DNA of 64,000 nt from Saprospiraceae bacterium (GCA_019187225.1 JABAQQ010000010.1:94866-158865), one strand, 5' to 3'. Numbered from the stretch's first letter, positions 7,957-17,229 are shown. Numbers and translations are program-made. Notes: generated by a model not told the origin, from the sequence alone.

Positions 7957-9594
7957 ATGGAAACAAAGATAGGGTTAGTCCGCAAGATATTGTTCAAGGA
8001 ATATGATCAAAACCAATTTGTTCGCCTGCCGATTCAAATTGAGGAATTTATAGCACCTGGTCATTTGGTTCGAATAATTGACGGAGTTGTTGAACAGATA
8101 AGGATGGAAGAATTAGAAGTGTTTTATGAGGGAGGTGGGCGCAGCCCCTACCATCCGAAGTTGATGATCAAGGTATGGGTATATGGTTATTGCACACGGG
8201 TATACACGACACGACCGTTGGCGCGAGCGATCCGGGAACAGTTGCCGTTTATGTGGTTGGCAGGTGGTCAGCAGCCAAACTTTAAGACTTTGAGCGAGTT
8301 TCGGGGCAATCGGATGCAGGGGATGATCGACCTGATCTTTAAAAAGGTATTGGCGATGCTGATTGAAGAGGGATATGTTGATTTGGCGGATTTATACGTA
8401 GATGGGTCGAAGTGGGAAGCCAACGCCAATCGGCACAAGATAGTGTGGGCCAAGAAGACGGCACGTTACAAGGCGGCGGTATTGGATCGAATTGAGGGGT
8501 TGTTAGATCGAGTCAGGCAGTTGCAGGCAGAAGAAGACCTGCGTTATGGTCAACGGGATTTGGAAGAAGTGGGCGAAGGCAAGGAAGTAGAAATCGTGCT
8601 CAACAGCGAGCGAGTGGGTGCATACCTGGTGAGTTTGAACGCCTTGATAGCGGAGGCTTCGGCAGATAAGGTTCGGCAAAAAGAATTGAAAAAAGCGCGC
8701 ACGGCGCTGGTGGGTGAGCAGGGAAAATTAGATAAATATGAGCAACAAGAGCAGATTTTGGACGGTCGCAACTCTTTTTCCAGAACCGACGTGGATGCCA
8801 CGGCGATGCGCATGAAGGATGAGCGGTTGTTGCCTGCGTATAATGTTCAGCATAGCACGAACAATCAATTTGTTGTCAATTATACAATAGAGCAGAATGC
8901 GTCGGACAGTGTGACGTTGGGGGCGCACTTGGGAAAAATGGATGAACGCTTTGAGGGGCTGTCTGTGCCGCAACAACAAAACCTGTGTGGCGATGCGGGC
9001 TATGGCAGCGAGGAGAACTATGATGTTATGGAAGGGCGAAACATAAAGGCTTATGTCAAATACCCTCTTTTTTACCAGGAACAGAGCGGAGCGTTAGTTA
9101 AGCGCAAATTCCGGCGAGAGAACTTTCCATACGATGAACAGGCGGATGAATTTACCTGTCCCAACAATCGAAAATTGAAGTACATAGGTGATCGAACGGA
9201 TAAAAGCACGACAGGCTATAAAAAATCATGGCGTTTGTACGAATGTGAAAGTTGTGCAAACTGCACTTTTGCAGCCGAATGCAAAAAGAGTGAAGAGAAA
9301 AACCGGACAGTTCGTTTCAGCCCCAAGTATGAAGTATATAAGGCTCAAGCCAAAAAATTACTTGAATCCGATAAAGGCTTGCAAATGCGCTCTGAGCGGT
9401 CTATAGAAGTAGAAAGTGGCTTTGGCGACCTCAAATACAATTTGCAACACCGACGATTTGTCCTGCGCGAGCGCAAAAAAGTGTACATCGAGTTCGGGCT
9501 ACTGGCTATCAGCCATAACCTGAGGAAGGTCTTTTGTGAAAAATCCGGAATCTGGGCGGCTTACTATGCCCAAAGAGCAAGAAAAAGGGCTTAA
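7957..9594 (+). CDS. IS1182-family DDE transposase
   Basis: A 545-residue transposase. The N-terminal DUF772 domain is visible (FVRLPIQIEEFIAPGHLVR, YHPKLMIKVWVYGYCTR). The DDE-type catalytic core follows: first Asp in DLYVDGSKWEANANRHK, a long charged coiled insertion, second Asp in CGDAGYGSEENYDVM, and the Glu in VESGFGDLKYN. A Cys cluster (CESCANCTFAAECKK) sits between the second Asp and the Glu, as is usual in this family. It ends AKKRA-like with a basic tail. The gene fills the element and looks intact, so the element should be transposition-competent. Confidence 0.93.
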   Translation: METKIGLVRKILFKEYDQNQFVRLPIQIEEFIAPGHLVRIIDGVVEQIRMEELEVFYEGGGRSPYHPKLMIKVWVYGYCTRVYTTRPLARAIREQLPFMWLAGGQQPNFKTLSEFRGNRMQGMIDLIFKKVLAMLIEEGYVDLADLYVDGSKWEANANRHKIVWAKKTARYKAAVLDRIEGLLDRVRQLQAEEDLRYGQRDLEEVGEGKEVEIVLNSERVGAYLVSLNALIAEASADKVRQKELKKARTALVGEQGKLDKYEQQEQILDGRNSFSRTDVDATAMRMKDERLLPAYNVQHSTNNQFVVNYTIEQNASDSVTLGAHLGKMDERFEGLSVPQQQNLCGDAGYGSEENYDVMEGRNIKAYVKYPLFYQEQSGALVKRKFRRENFPYDEQADEFTCPNNRKLKYIGDRTDKSTTGYKKSWRLYECESCANCTFAAECKKSEEKNRTVRFSPKYEVYKAQAKKLLESDKGLQMRSERSIEVESGFGDLKYNLQHRRFVLRERKKVYIEFGLLAISHNLRKVFCEKSGIWAAYYAQRARKRA

Positions 9595-9628
9595 ACGCCT
9601 TCTTTTTTGACTGTTTTTAACAAAAATC

Positions 9629-9660
9629 CTGCTGTGGCGCTCTATACGCCGCCACAGCAG
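9629..9660 (+). terminator. Hairpin after the transposase gene
   Basis: CTGCTGTGGCG at 9629-9639 and CGCCACAGCAG at 9650-9660 form a perfect 11-bp stem with a 10-nt loop, 35 bp past the transposase stop and inside the IS. No long T-run follows, so this is a probable but imperfect terminator, or an RNA fold that shields the element. Confidence 0.5.
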
Positions 9661-9743
9661 GACAGAAACACAATAACGGTTGTAAACACATCAGGGGAAA
9701 AAACAAAAGGCTGATACCCTTTTGACACAACCCCTCCTGCTGG

Positions 9744-9921
9744 CCCGAAACCTAAAAAGAATCGCCTCCCAAATAATCCCCCAACGGCGGCCCCACCGCC
9801 CACTCTTCGCGCCAGTCGCGCACGGGCAGCCGTTCGGGCAAGATGTTTTGCCAAAAGGAGCATCTGCTAACCAAATGACCTTGCGTTCTATGCCCAGCAG
9901 TTTATATTTGTTGACAATCAA
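9744..9921 (-). pseudogene. Gene remnant beside the IS, unrecognised
   Basis: On the minus strand two frames carry protein-like sequence that reads naturally as one chain: VNKYKLLGIERKVIWLADAPF in one frame, then WQNILPERLPVRDWREEW and AVGPPLGDYLGGDSF in the next, closing at a stop at 9744-9746. The join falls near 9850, where one indel would restore the frame. No start region or promoter is evident, so this looks like the 3' end of a lost gene. The family is not recognised. The rest of the 9735-10095 gap holds nothing else I can support, apart from one member of a 17-nt direct repeat at 10069-10085. Confidence 0.4.
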
Positions 9922-10068
9922 TCAGCCCGATAGTTATTCGCAAACCCTGCGGGTTTTTGTTCATCAAAACTGAGGATGACAATCATTATGCATCCCTTCA
10001 TTTTCCCGATTCTAAAGTGCACACGCCATGTCCGAACCGCTCACTCCGCCACTGATGTAGGCGCGGAC

Positions 10069-10085
10069 GCCAACATCGGCAGAAA
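10069..10085 (+). repeat. 17-nt direct repeat, left copy
   Basis: GCCAACATCGGCAGAAA occurs here, 10 bp before the start of the frameshifted T9SS gene, and again at 11548-11564, 22 bp after its stop. The pair brackets exactly one gene. Confidence 0.7.
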
Positions 10086-10095
10086 GTGAAAAACT

Positions 10096-11525
10096 ATGAA
10101 AATAAGACACTTAACCTTGTTTTTGCTATTTGCCAATTGCTCGCTCGCCATTGGCCAAGCCGCATTTGACGCGATAATTTCTAAGCCAGACACCATGGTG
10201 TGGCCGGTTGATGTCATCGAAGATGGCTCTGGGGGGTATTTGGCGCTGACCCAATTAAATGAGTTTATTCCCAACCCAGGCATCCCTATCGAAGGGACAC
10301 TGACTTACGGGAACATGGTGACGCACCTGACCGAAGGTGGAGTGACAGATTGGGAAGTGGCTTTGCCTACCTCTTTTTGGCAAAATCTGGCATCGTTTGA
10401 ATCAAGCGGATATACCCCAGCCAGCCAAATACACCTGAACGAGCAAGACGAATGGATTTTGCCCTACGCCATTCACTTGAATCTTGTGTCTTGCACGAAT
10501 CCACTCCAAGCAGCCCTTACGAATAAGATTGGAGTTGTCGGTGGGAGTGCCAGCGACGGGAGCGTTCTGTTCAACAATGTATTTTTCGGCGATACTACCT
10601 GTTCTAAGGTTAAGTTATCAAGAGTTATGTGTCAAGCAATTTCATTTATTTGCTGAACGACGACCAACTGTTGAATGTACTTGAGTTGATAAAAATAGAT
10701 TTTAATGGAAATGTCATATCAGTTATCAGCCTTCCACCCCCGGCGTTTATTGTAGATGCTGTGTTTTCTGAACAAGGATTGGTCATCTTAGAAAGCGACC
10801 GCGACAGCTTTGGCCTGCGGCACTTGAATTTGGGCGGTACTATGCTCAATCAAGTTGCGTTTTCTTGTCCATTGGGGGCCTTCCCGTCAAAGATAAAACT
10901 ACTTGAAAATGGAAACTACTTGTTACTTTTTAAAGAAGACAACCCTTCGACTGGCGAAACAAATGCTATCTTCTGGTTGCTGGACGGTTCTATGCAGCAA
11001 TTGTGGGAGGAGATGTACGAAGAGAATATCGTTGATTTTATCACGGATTCGGACCATCGAATCTATTTCGTAAGTAGGGCGGGCTTGTCGGCCACAAACA
11101 TAACCGCGTTGAACGCAGACGGCTCAAAGGCGAACCAGACGCAACCTGGTACCCCTGATTTCGTCCCTCGAAAAATTGCCCTGACCGAAGATGAATCTGC
11201 TTTGTTGATGGGCATTCGCTGGGAGTTGTCCAATCAAAAACCTGCGACCGAAATCATCAAAATTCCGTTAGACACCATCCTTTTGGCTCCTTTCCCACTC
11301 GCGCGTAGTGTCGAATTAAAACTCTCCCCCAATCCTGCCTCCTCCTTTGCACAACTGCCTTTTGCGCCCGACCGCGCGGAGGTGTTCAATATATTGGGTC
11401 AACGTGTCGGCGTGTCGTTTTCAAATGAAATGCTCGACGTGTCGGCACTCGCACCGGGCATTTACCAAGTTCTGGCTGAAAAAGATAGCGTGGTGTATGT
11501 GGGGAAATTGGCAGTAGGGCGATGA
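10096..11525 (+). pseudogene. T9SS-exported protein, frameshifted
   Basis: The first part (from 10096) has a signal peptide (MKIRHLTLFLLFANCSLAIG) and runs to about 10628 (FGDTTCSKVKLSRVM), where the frame closes. From 10629 a second frame continues directly (SSNFIYLLNDDQLLNVLELI) and ends at 11525 with a T9SS sorting domain (LSPNPASSFAQLPFA, FNILGQRVG, LAPGIYQVLAE). Together they would make about 476 residues, likely a beta-propeller-like surface protein (repeated GNYLLLFKED, HRIYFVSRAG blocks). One indel near 10628 explains the break. The second part could start at GTG 10629, but it has no signal peptide of its own, so two independent genes are unlikely. Confidence 0.8.
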
Positions 11526-11547
11526 AATTCCATTGACGAAATGTCTT

Positions 11548-11564
11548 GCCAACATCGGCAGAAA
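11548..11564 (+). repeat. 17-nt direct repeat, right copy
   Basis: Second copy of GCCAACATCGGCAGAAA (first at 10069-10085). It is followed by a short tandem duplication, GTCTCGCGCCAGCAGG, in the region 11600-11640. Confidence 0.7.
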
Positions 11565-11637
11565 ACGAATCGCGTCGGAGACGCAGCGATAAGCGGCACG
11601 AGACGGAGTCTCGCGCCAGCAGGGTCTCGCGCCAGCA

Positions 11638-11708
11638 GGTTATGAGGGGGTAACGCAGCAATAACCAAATCCACAATTAAATAAATAAACCGACTTATGA
11701 GCCTGATT
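11638..11708. repeat. Solo right half of a MITE-like element
   Basis: From GGTTATGAGGGGGTAACGCA through ATAACCAAATC to CGACTTATGAG, this segment lines up along its length with the right half of the element at 63665-63797 (GGTTATGAGGGTGTAACGCA, ATAACCAAATC, GACTTACGAG). The left half is not present here. It sits between two T9SS genes that face each other. Confidence 0.65.
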
Positions 11709-11757
11709 GAAGGAACGGCCAAAGATTTAAAGCCCAAACTCATGAAACACGCCCATG

Positions 11758-12471
11758 TCAGTGTTGCACCATGAATTGTTGGGCAACCCGGTGTTTGCCC
11801 GCCTGCAAAACAGCGATATAAACGCCATCCGACAAAGCAGCGGTCCCCACCGGTTTTGTCCAGATACCCGCCTGCTGTTCACCCAGCGGGATCGTTACGG
11901 TCATTCGCCCCAACGCATCGGTAATGGAAAGCGTCAGACTGGCTTTTCGCTTCAACTCCCAACTCAGCAGTATTTCATTGTTGGCCGGGTTGGGTACAGC
12001 TGGCAGGAAGCGCACTGCCTGGCCGCCAGGCTCCGGAGCAGCGACAGTGACTTCGCGTTTTACATAGGACGACCAGGGGCAGAAATAACCCACGGTTTGA
12101 AACCAATAGGTCGTGTCCGAATTTACGTCCGCGAAAGGAAGTCCGTCGCATACTTCCGCGCTGACCTCTGCGAATTGCCAATCGTCCGGCCCGAAATGCC
12201 AGTTGAACCAGAAATCGCTGTTGTGATTGAATCCTCCATGCCCGGCTTCCAGCAAACCGCTTACATGGCGGCGCTGTGCAATAGGTTTGTCGAGTTCGGC
12301 TTCAATTTCGGCAAGCAAGACCGAATCGCTTGCGGCCACAACAAACGCAGTGTCGCGCCAATCCCATCCGGGCGCCGGATTGCGCATCCCAATCTCAAAA
12401 TATTGTATGGTTTGGCTGTTTAGTCCGTTTCCAATCAAAAAGAGGGCGATAACTATTGTCTTGGCTCGCAT
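11758..12471 (-). CDS. T9SS-exported protein with BP74-like domain
   Basis: A 237-residue protein with a signal peptide (MRAKTIVIALFLIGNGLNSQ). Residues 22-135 (FEIGMRNPAPGWDWRDTAFV, GHGGFNHNSDFWFNWHFGPD, SAEVCDGLPF, YFCPWSSYV) resemble the N-terminal domain of BP74-type proteins, which carries a conserved EVCD and a CPWS motif near its end. The C-terminal 80 residues are a type A T9SS sorting domain (FLPAVPNPANNEILLSWELK, LSDGVYIAVLQAG). The pair implies a small secreted or surface-attached binding protein. BP74 itself was described as a eukaryotic calcium-related inhibitor; its role in bacteria is unknown. Domain assignment from memory of the motif pattern, moderate confidence. Confidence 0.7.
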   Translation of the reverse strand: MRAKTIVIALFLIGNGLNSQTIQYFEIGMRNPAPGWDWRDTAFVVAASDSVLLAEIEAELDKPIAQRRHVSGLLEAGHGGFNHNSDFWFNWHFGPDDWQFAEVSAEVCDGLPFADVNSDTTYWFQTVGYFCPWSSYVKREVTVAAPEPGGQAVRFLPAVPNPANNEILLSWELKRKASLTLSITDALGRMTVTIPLGEQQAGIWTKPVGTAALSDGVYIAVLQAGKHRVAQQFMVQH

Positions 12472-12628
12472 GGCAAAATAGTTTTTATGAAAATGTTTGT
12501 CTTTTTGTAAGACAACTTATCCCGCGGGGGAGGTTTGTTCATCGCTGTTAAACGTTCCTTAAAAATCGGTTGAGAAAGGTTGAAAATCAACCCATCCCAA
12601 CCTCATTATGAAACACCTTCCTCCAATG

Positions 12629-15600
12629 TCACTTCCCTATTGCCTTTTCCATTTCAATTCCTGCAATCAAATAATCGTAGAGCGCCTGCAGCTGGTTCGT
12701 CTGCGACTGGTTGAGCGCCAGCTCCGCGTCCGACACGTCGGAGAGTTTCGAGAGACCCGTTTTCCAGCGCGATTTCGTCAGTTGGAGGCTGCGCTCGGCG
12801 GCGGCGATGTTGGCCTGTTGGTTCCCGTAGCGTTCGCGGGCATCGCGCAGGTTGATGCCCGCCGACTCGATTTCGGTGACGACCATACGCTCTAAGTAAT
12901 TCTTTTGCAACGACAGCTGCTTGCGCGATACGTCAATCTGCTGCAACGCGGGCTTGATGGTCGGCGTAAAAATCGGCACTTTCAGTTTCAACCCCGTGAA
13001 AGCCGAGCCGACCCAATCGGCGTTCCAGGCTTCCAGGTTCGGCGACTGCGCGTTGTAGCCGCCTTGCGCAAAGGCCGTGAGCGTGGGCAGGTATTTCGTC
13101 CGTTCCAGCCGCGTCGAAGCGTCGAGCAAGGAGTTTTGGGCCGCGATCTGGAGGAACTCGGGCCGCTGGGCACAGGCCATATCGGCCAGTCGCGCGGCAG
13201 ATTCCGCCTGCTCGTAGTTTTGAAATTCTAATTTGTCCGTCAATTCGATGTCTGCCGAAGGCAAATCGAGCATGGCCGCGAGCGTTTCTTTCAGCACCAA
13301 AATGGTCTTCTCGCTTTTCGAGACGTTGGGCGTCAGGTTTTGCACCGAGACGAACGCCCGCAACGTGTCGAGGTCGAGCGCCGCGCCGTTTTTCCACAGG
13401 CCGCGCGTGTCTGTGAGCGTTTCTTTGGCGCGGTTGAGCGAAGCCTGGGCGAGGCGGTGCTGTTCCTGAGCGATAAGTATCTGCAAATACAACTTTTTGG
13501 TTTCAAATACTTTATCGCTTGTCTCAAACATCAAATCGGCCTCGTAGGTGGCGGCTTCGGCACGGGTAGCGGCGGCCGCGGCTTTGATGGAACGATTGAT
13601 CAAAGGCGTGCTTACCGTCAGGTTGGCCGAATAAGAATTTTTGTCGTAGGCGCGGATGGCATTGTACTCGTCGCCCGTCGAGAACTCGCCTGTCGCCGGG
13701 TCAATCCGAAAATTCGGCATAAAGATCACCGGCGACTCGATGTTATGCTGCAACTGGCTTTCCATTGCTACCGCCGGCATCCGTTGCGACCTGATCTCTT
13801 TTTCTTTCAATCTCGATTTTTCGATTTCCAGGCGGCTGGCGCGCAGCAGCAGGTTTTTGGTTTTCACCAATTCGACGGCTTCTTCCATCGAGAGTTTCTG
13901 TGCATCTTGCGCGGCGACGACCCCTGTATTGAAAAAAACGATAAGACCGACGACAATGGTTGCAACTGCGCTTTTAGCCAGTGTTTTATCAGAAATAATA
14001 TCATCAGAATCATCATGACGGTTCGATTTGAAAATTTTGGCAAACCAGGTTTTGAGTTTTTCAAAGTCGTAATAAATCGTCGGCACCAGCACGAGCGTGA
14101 GGAACATCGAACTGCTCAGGCCGCCGATGAGCGCCCAGCCGAGGCCGCGTTTGAGTTCGCCGCCGAGACCGTGACCGATGGCGATGGGCAACATCCCGAT
14201 TACCATGGCGAGCGTCGTCATCAGGATGGGGCGCAGGCGCGATTTGCCCGATTCGATGAGCGCGTCGTGTACGCCGATGCCTCGGCTCCGGTTGTCGTTG
14301 GCTCTGTCCACGAGCAGAATGGCGTTTTTCGCCACCAGACCCGTCATCATGATGATGCCGAAGATGGAGAAGATGTTCATCGTTTCGCCGGAAAGCGCGA
14401 GCGCAAGCAAGGCGCCGACCAACGCGACCGGGATAGAGAACAATACGATGAACGGCGACGACCAGGACTCATAGAGCGCAACCATGACCAAGTACATCAG
14501 CACGATGCCGGCCAGCAACGCCAAACCCATCGAACTGAAAGATTCCTCCTGGTTGGCAAGGTCGCCGAGGTATTGGATCTTGCAACCGTGAAGCGATTCA
14601 CCGGCGATTTTTTCTTTGAATTCTTTGCCGATGTCACCGCTGGGTCGCCCGACCGCCTGGGCATAGACAGTGGTAGAAACATTGCGCTCCTTGCGTTCGA
14701 GCGAAGCAGCCGCGAAGCCCTCGCTGATGTACGCTACCTGACTGAGTGACACAGGCTTACCGTAGCGGTTGGTCAACGTGAGGTGTTCGATGGCATCGAG
14801 ACTTTGAACGTCGTCGGAGCGAAGGCGGATGCGCAAGGGCGTTTCTGAATCGCCGAGGCGAACTTCCAGATCGTCGTTGCCCGACAATGCGATGCGAGTT
14901 GCCTTGCCGATGTCTTCCGTTGTGAGGCCGTGTTCGGCGAGCTTTTCGTGGTTCGGCTCGATGCGGATCTCGGGTTTGCGTTTTTGAGCCGACAAGCGCA
15001 GGTCCGACGCCCCGCTGATCTTTGACAAAATTTCGACCACCCGGTCGGCTGCGAGGCGCACGGAATCGCGATCGTCGCCTTGCAAGGCCAACTGGATCGG
15101 CGCGTCGTCGGCCTGACCGAAGAGGTTGATCGGCGAAGATTTGACCGTCGCACCGGGGATTTTCAGCGCTTTGAATTTCGCTTCCTGCGCCAGTTCGGTA
15201 ATCGTTTTCGCGCGTTCTTCTTTCGGCGAAAAAGTGATATTCAGTTCAAAATTAGTCGTTTGCGCGGGGCCGAACGTTTCGCCCACAGAACCGACATACG
15301 TGAAAATCTTGCGGATCTCGGGCATGGTCGCCTGCAATTCTTTTTCCAAATCCTGCGCAGCGCGGTCGGTCTCAGCGAGCGTGGCGGAGGCGGGCATTTG
15401 CACCGTCAATGCGATCTCGCCTTTGTCCATCGAGGGCACGAACTCGCTGCCGATAAAGCCGTTGCCGGGTAAAGTCATGACAAGGACAAACAGCGCGAAC
15501 ACGCCGGCTTGCACCAATCTCCTGCGGCGCAGCGAACCTGCGAGCAGGTTGCCGTAGGCGTTTTCCATTTTTGAAAACTGGCGTTCGAACCAGTTTCCGA

Positions 15601-17092
15601 AACGGCCGGGTTTTTCGTGTCTGGAAAAACGGGCGGCCATCATCGGGGTCAGGGTGAAACAAACGAGCAGCGAGAGCAAAGTGGATACCACGATCACGCC
15701 CGCGAATTCGCGCACGATGTCGCCCGCGATGCCTTCCACGAAAACGAGCGGCAGAAACACCACCACGTCCACCATCGTGATGGCCATGGCGGTGAAGCCG
15801 ATCTCGTTTCGGCCGTCCACAGCGGCACGGTAGGAGTTTTTGCCCATTTCGAGGTGGCGGTGGATGTTTTCCAGCACCACAATCGCGTCATCTACCAAAA
15901 TACCGACCACGAGCGACATGGCCAAAAGGGTCATCATATTGAGCGAAAACCCGAAAGCGTACATGAAAACAAAGGTGGATATCAGCGACGCGGGGATGGC
16001 GACCAGTACGATGAAGGCGTTGCGCAGGCTGTGCAAAAACACGAGCATCACGAGTGCCACAAGTAAAATTGCGAGCACGAGGTCCACCTGCACGGCTTTG
16101 TTGGCCGCCACGGTGAACTCGCTGCTGTCCTGCGCCACATCGAATTGCAACCCTTCGGCGGCAAATTCTTTTTCGAGTTCGTCGAGCGTCAAACGCATTT
16201 TTTGGCTTACTTCCAGCGCGTTGGCCTCCGTTTGTTTTTTCACGGAAATGCCGACCGCGCTCTTGCCGTTCAAACGGTTCGCCTTTTCCGGCGGTTTTTT
16301 GTCGTCGCGCAAGGTTGCCACTTCGGAAAGTTCCACCTGGTCGCCCGAAGGCGAGGTGGCTACCACGACCTCGTTCAAAGATTCGATGGCCGAAGCTTTG
16401 CCTTTGATGGTGACCGCAGTGCTGCCGGAGGGATTGTCCATGTTGCCGGCCGGCACGTTGAGGTTGGCCTGGCTCAAAGCGCCTACGACTTGCAGGGGCG
16501 ATACCTGGCGCAATTCCATGCGCTGGGCGTCGAGTTCCACCTGTATCTCTCGCTCTTCCAAACCGATAAATTCCACCTCGCCGACGCCTTTGATCTGTGT
16601 CAGGCGCGTTTTGATGGTTTCGTCGAGCAATTCGCCGAATTCTGTGCCGGTGATGTTGGCAGTGGCAGAAATGCGGAGAATGGGTAATTCGTTGGCGTTC
16701 AATTTCGACAGTACGGGCGTTTTGGCGCTTTCGGGCAAATCCGAGAGTATTTTATTGACCTGACGCTGCGCGTCTTCGAAGGCTTCGTCGGCATCCACTC
16801 CGGATTCATATTCGATGAAAACGGTGCTGACGCCTTCCGACGAGGTGCCGGTGATGTGTTTGATACCGTCGCTCAGAGCCACTGCTTCCTCGATGGGTTT
16901 GGTGAGCGACGATTCGATCTCATCCGGCGATGCGCCGGGGTAAATGGTGGTGATGTTGGTGAATGAGGTGCTGAATTTTGGCAGCAGTTCGTATCGCAGC
17001 TGCGTGTAGCCGTACAGGCCGAACAGACACAATACGAGAAAACCGACGAGTACGACAACCGGTTTTTTTATGGATAACTCTGTGAGTGACAT
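12629..17092 (-). CDS. RND (HAE1) efflux pump fused to TolC-like outer-membrane factor
   Basis: A 1487-residue fusion. Residues 1-1020 are a complete RND pump of the hydrophobe/amphiphile class: TM1 near 12-30, two large periplasmic loops, the proton-relay pair Asp401-Asp402 in GILVDDAIVVLENI, and Lys922 in GLVAKNAILLVDR. A second hydrophobic stretch at 1041-1060 ends VVAAQ and looks like an internal signal peptide. Residues 1066-1487 are an outer-membrane efflux protein of the TolC type, with two repeated helical halves (KLSMEEAVELVKTKNLLLRA, QKNYLERMVVTEIESAG). Known: similar fusions exist in Bacteroidota CusA/CzcA-type pumps. Inference: the chain is probably cleaved after export of the second half. 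The adaptor gene lies upstream on the same strand, separated by a repeat. Confidence 0.9.
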   Translation of the reverse strand: MSLTELSIKKPVVVLVGFLVLCLFGLYGYTQLRYELLPKFSTSFTNITTIYPGASPDEIESSLTKPIEEAVALSDGIKHITGTSSEGVSTVFIEYESGVDADEAFEDAQRQVNKILSDLPESAKTPVLSKLNANELPILRISATANITGTEFGELLDETIKTRLTQIKGVGEVEFIGLEEREIQVELDAQRMELRQVSPLQVVGALSQANLNVPAGNMDNPSGSTAVTIKGKASAIESLNEVVVATSPSGDQVELSEVATLRDDKKPPEKANRLNGKSAVGISVKKQTEANALEVSQKMRLTLDELEKEFAAEGLQFDVAQDSSEFTVAANKAVQVDLVLAILLVALVMLVFLHSLRNAFIVLVAIPASLISTFVFMYAFGFSLNMMTLLAMSLVVGILVDDAIVVLENIHRHLEMGKNSYRAAVDGRNEIGFTAMAITMVDVVVFLPLVFVEGIAGDIVREFAGVIVVSTLLSLLVCFTLTPMMAARFSRHEKPGRFGNWFERQFSKMENAYGNLLAGSLRRRRLVQAGVFALFVLVMTLPGNGFIGSEFVPSMDKGEIALTVQMPASATLAETDRAAQDLEKELQATMPEIRKIFTYVGSVGETFGPAQTTNFELNITFSPKEERAKTITELAQEAKFKALKIPGATVKSSPINLFGQADDAPIQLALQGDDRDSVRLAADRVVEILSKISGASDLRLSAQKRKPEIRIEPNHEKLAEHGLTTEDIGKATRIALSGNDDLEVRLGDSETPLRIRLRSDDVQSLDAIEHLTLTNRYGKPVSLSQVAYISEGFAAASLERKERNVSTTVYAQAVGRPSGDIGKEFKEKIAGESLHGCKIQYLGDLANQEESFSSMGLALLAGIVLMYLVMVALYESWSSPFIVLFSIPVALVGALLALALSGETMNIFSIFGIIMMTGLVAKNAILLVDRANDNRSRGIGVHDALIESGKSRLRPILMTTLAMVIGMLPIAIGHGLGGELKRGLGWALIGGLSSSMFLTLVLVPTIYYDFEKLKTWFAKIFKSNRHDDSDDIISDKTLAKSAVATIVVGLIVFFNTGVVAAQDAQKLSMEEAVELVKTKNLLLRASRLEIEKSRLKEKEIRSQRMPAVAMESQLQHNIESPVIFMPNFRIDPATGEFSTGDEYNAIRAYDKNSYSANLTVSTPLINRSIKAAAAATRAEAATYEADLMFETSDKVFETKKLYLQILIAQEQHRLAQASLNRAKETLTDTRGLWKNGAALDLDTLRAFVSVQNLTPNVSKSEKTILVLKETLAAMLDLPSADIELTDKLEFQNYEQAESAARLADMACAQRPEFLQIAAQNSLLDASTRLERTKYLPTLTAFAQGGYNAQSPNLEAWNADWVGSAFTGLKLKVPIFTPTIKPALQQIDVSRKQLSLQKNYLERMVVTEIESAGINLRDARERYGNQQANIAAAERSLQLTKSRWKTGLSKLSDVSDAELALNQSQTNQLQALYDYLIAGIEMEKAIGK

Positions 17093-17121
17093 GGCTGGAA
17101 TGTGTTTTTAAAATTGTGTAG

Positions 17122-17229
17122 TTACTACCACATAGAGCACATAAGAAGTTTCACATAGAAAACATAGACTCGTTTAGAGTCCAAGCCCTATGTGCTCTAT
17201 GTGAAAACCCTATGTGTCCTATGTGGTAA
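17122..17229. repeat. Intergenic inverted repeat, CCACATAG family, copy 2
   Basis: The left arm (ACCACATAGAGCACATA, then TTTCACATAGAAAACATAGA and CTC) is complementary to the right arm (GAGTCC, CCCTATGTGCTCTATGTGAA, TGTCCTATGTGGT) along about 50 positions with a few mismatches. It shares its word order with the copy at 2217-2330. It lies inside the efflux operon between the adaptor gene and the pump gene, so the hairpin would form in their common transcript. Confidence 0.85.

Larger units (their letters stand above)
7872..9734 (+). mobile_element. IS1182-family insertion sequence, complete
   Basis: An element of 1863 bp bounded by perfect 20-bp terminal inverted repeats, GGGGTTGTGTCAAAAGGGTA at 7872-7891 and its exact complement at 9715-9734. 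It encodes one full-length transposase. No target-site duplication is visible (flanks AAAT and TCCT). Perfect ends and an intact transposase suggest a recent insertion. A MITE-like element at 42979-43121 carries the same first 13-14 bases at both its ends. Confidence 0.92.

Noticed and set aside
10629-11525. Independent gene starting at GTG 10629
   Set aside because: No signal peptide although it carries a T9SS sorting domain; the sequence continues the upstream frame directly.
13340-14749. Long open frame on the plus strand opposite the RND pump (469 codons), and similar ones at 15080-16763
   Set aside because: They are shadows of the GC-rich pump gene on the other strand. The products are Arg/His-rich with no domain, and the pump reading shows clear family motifs.
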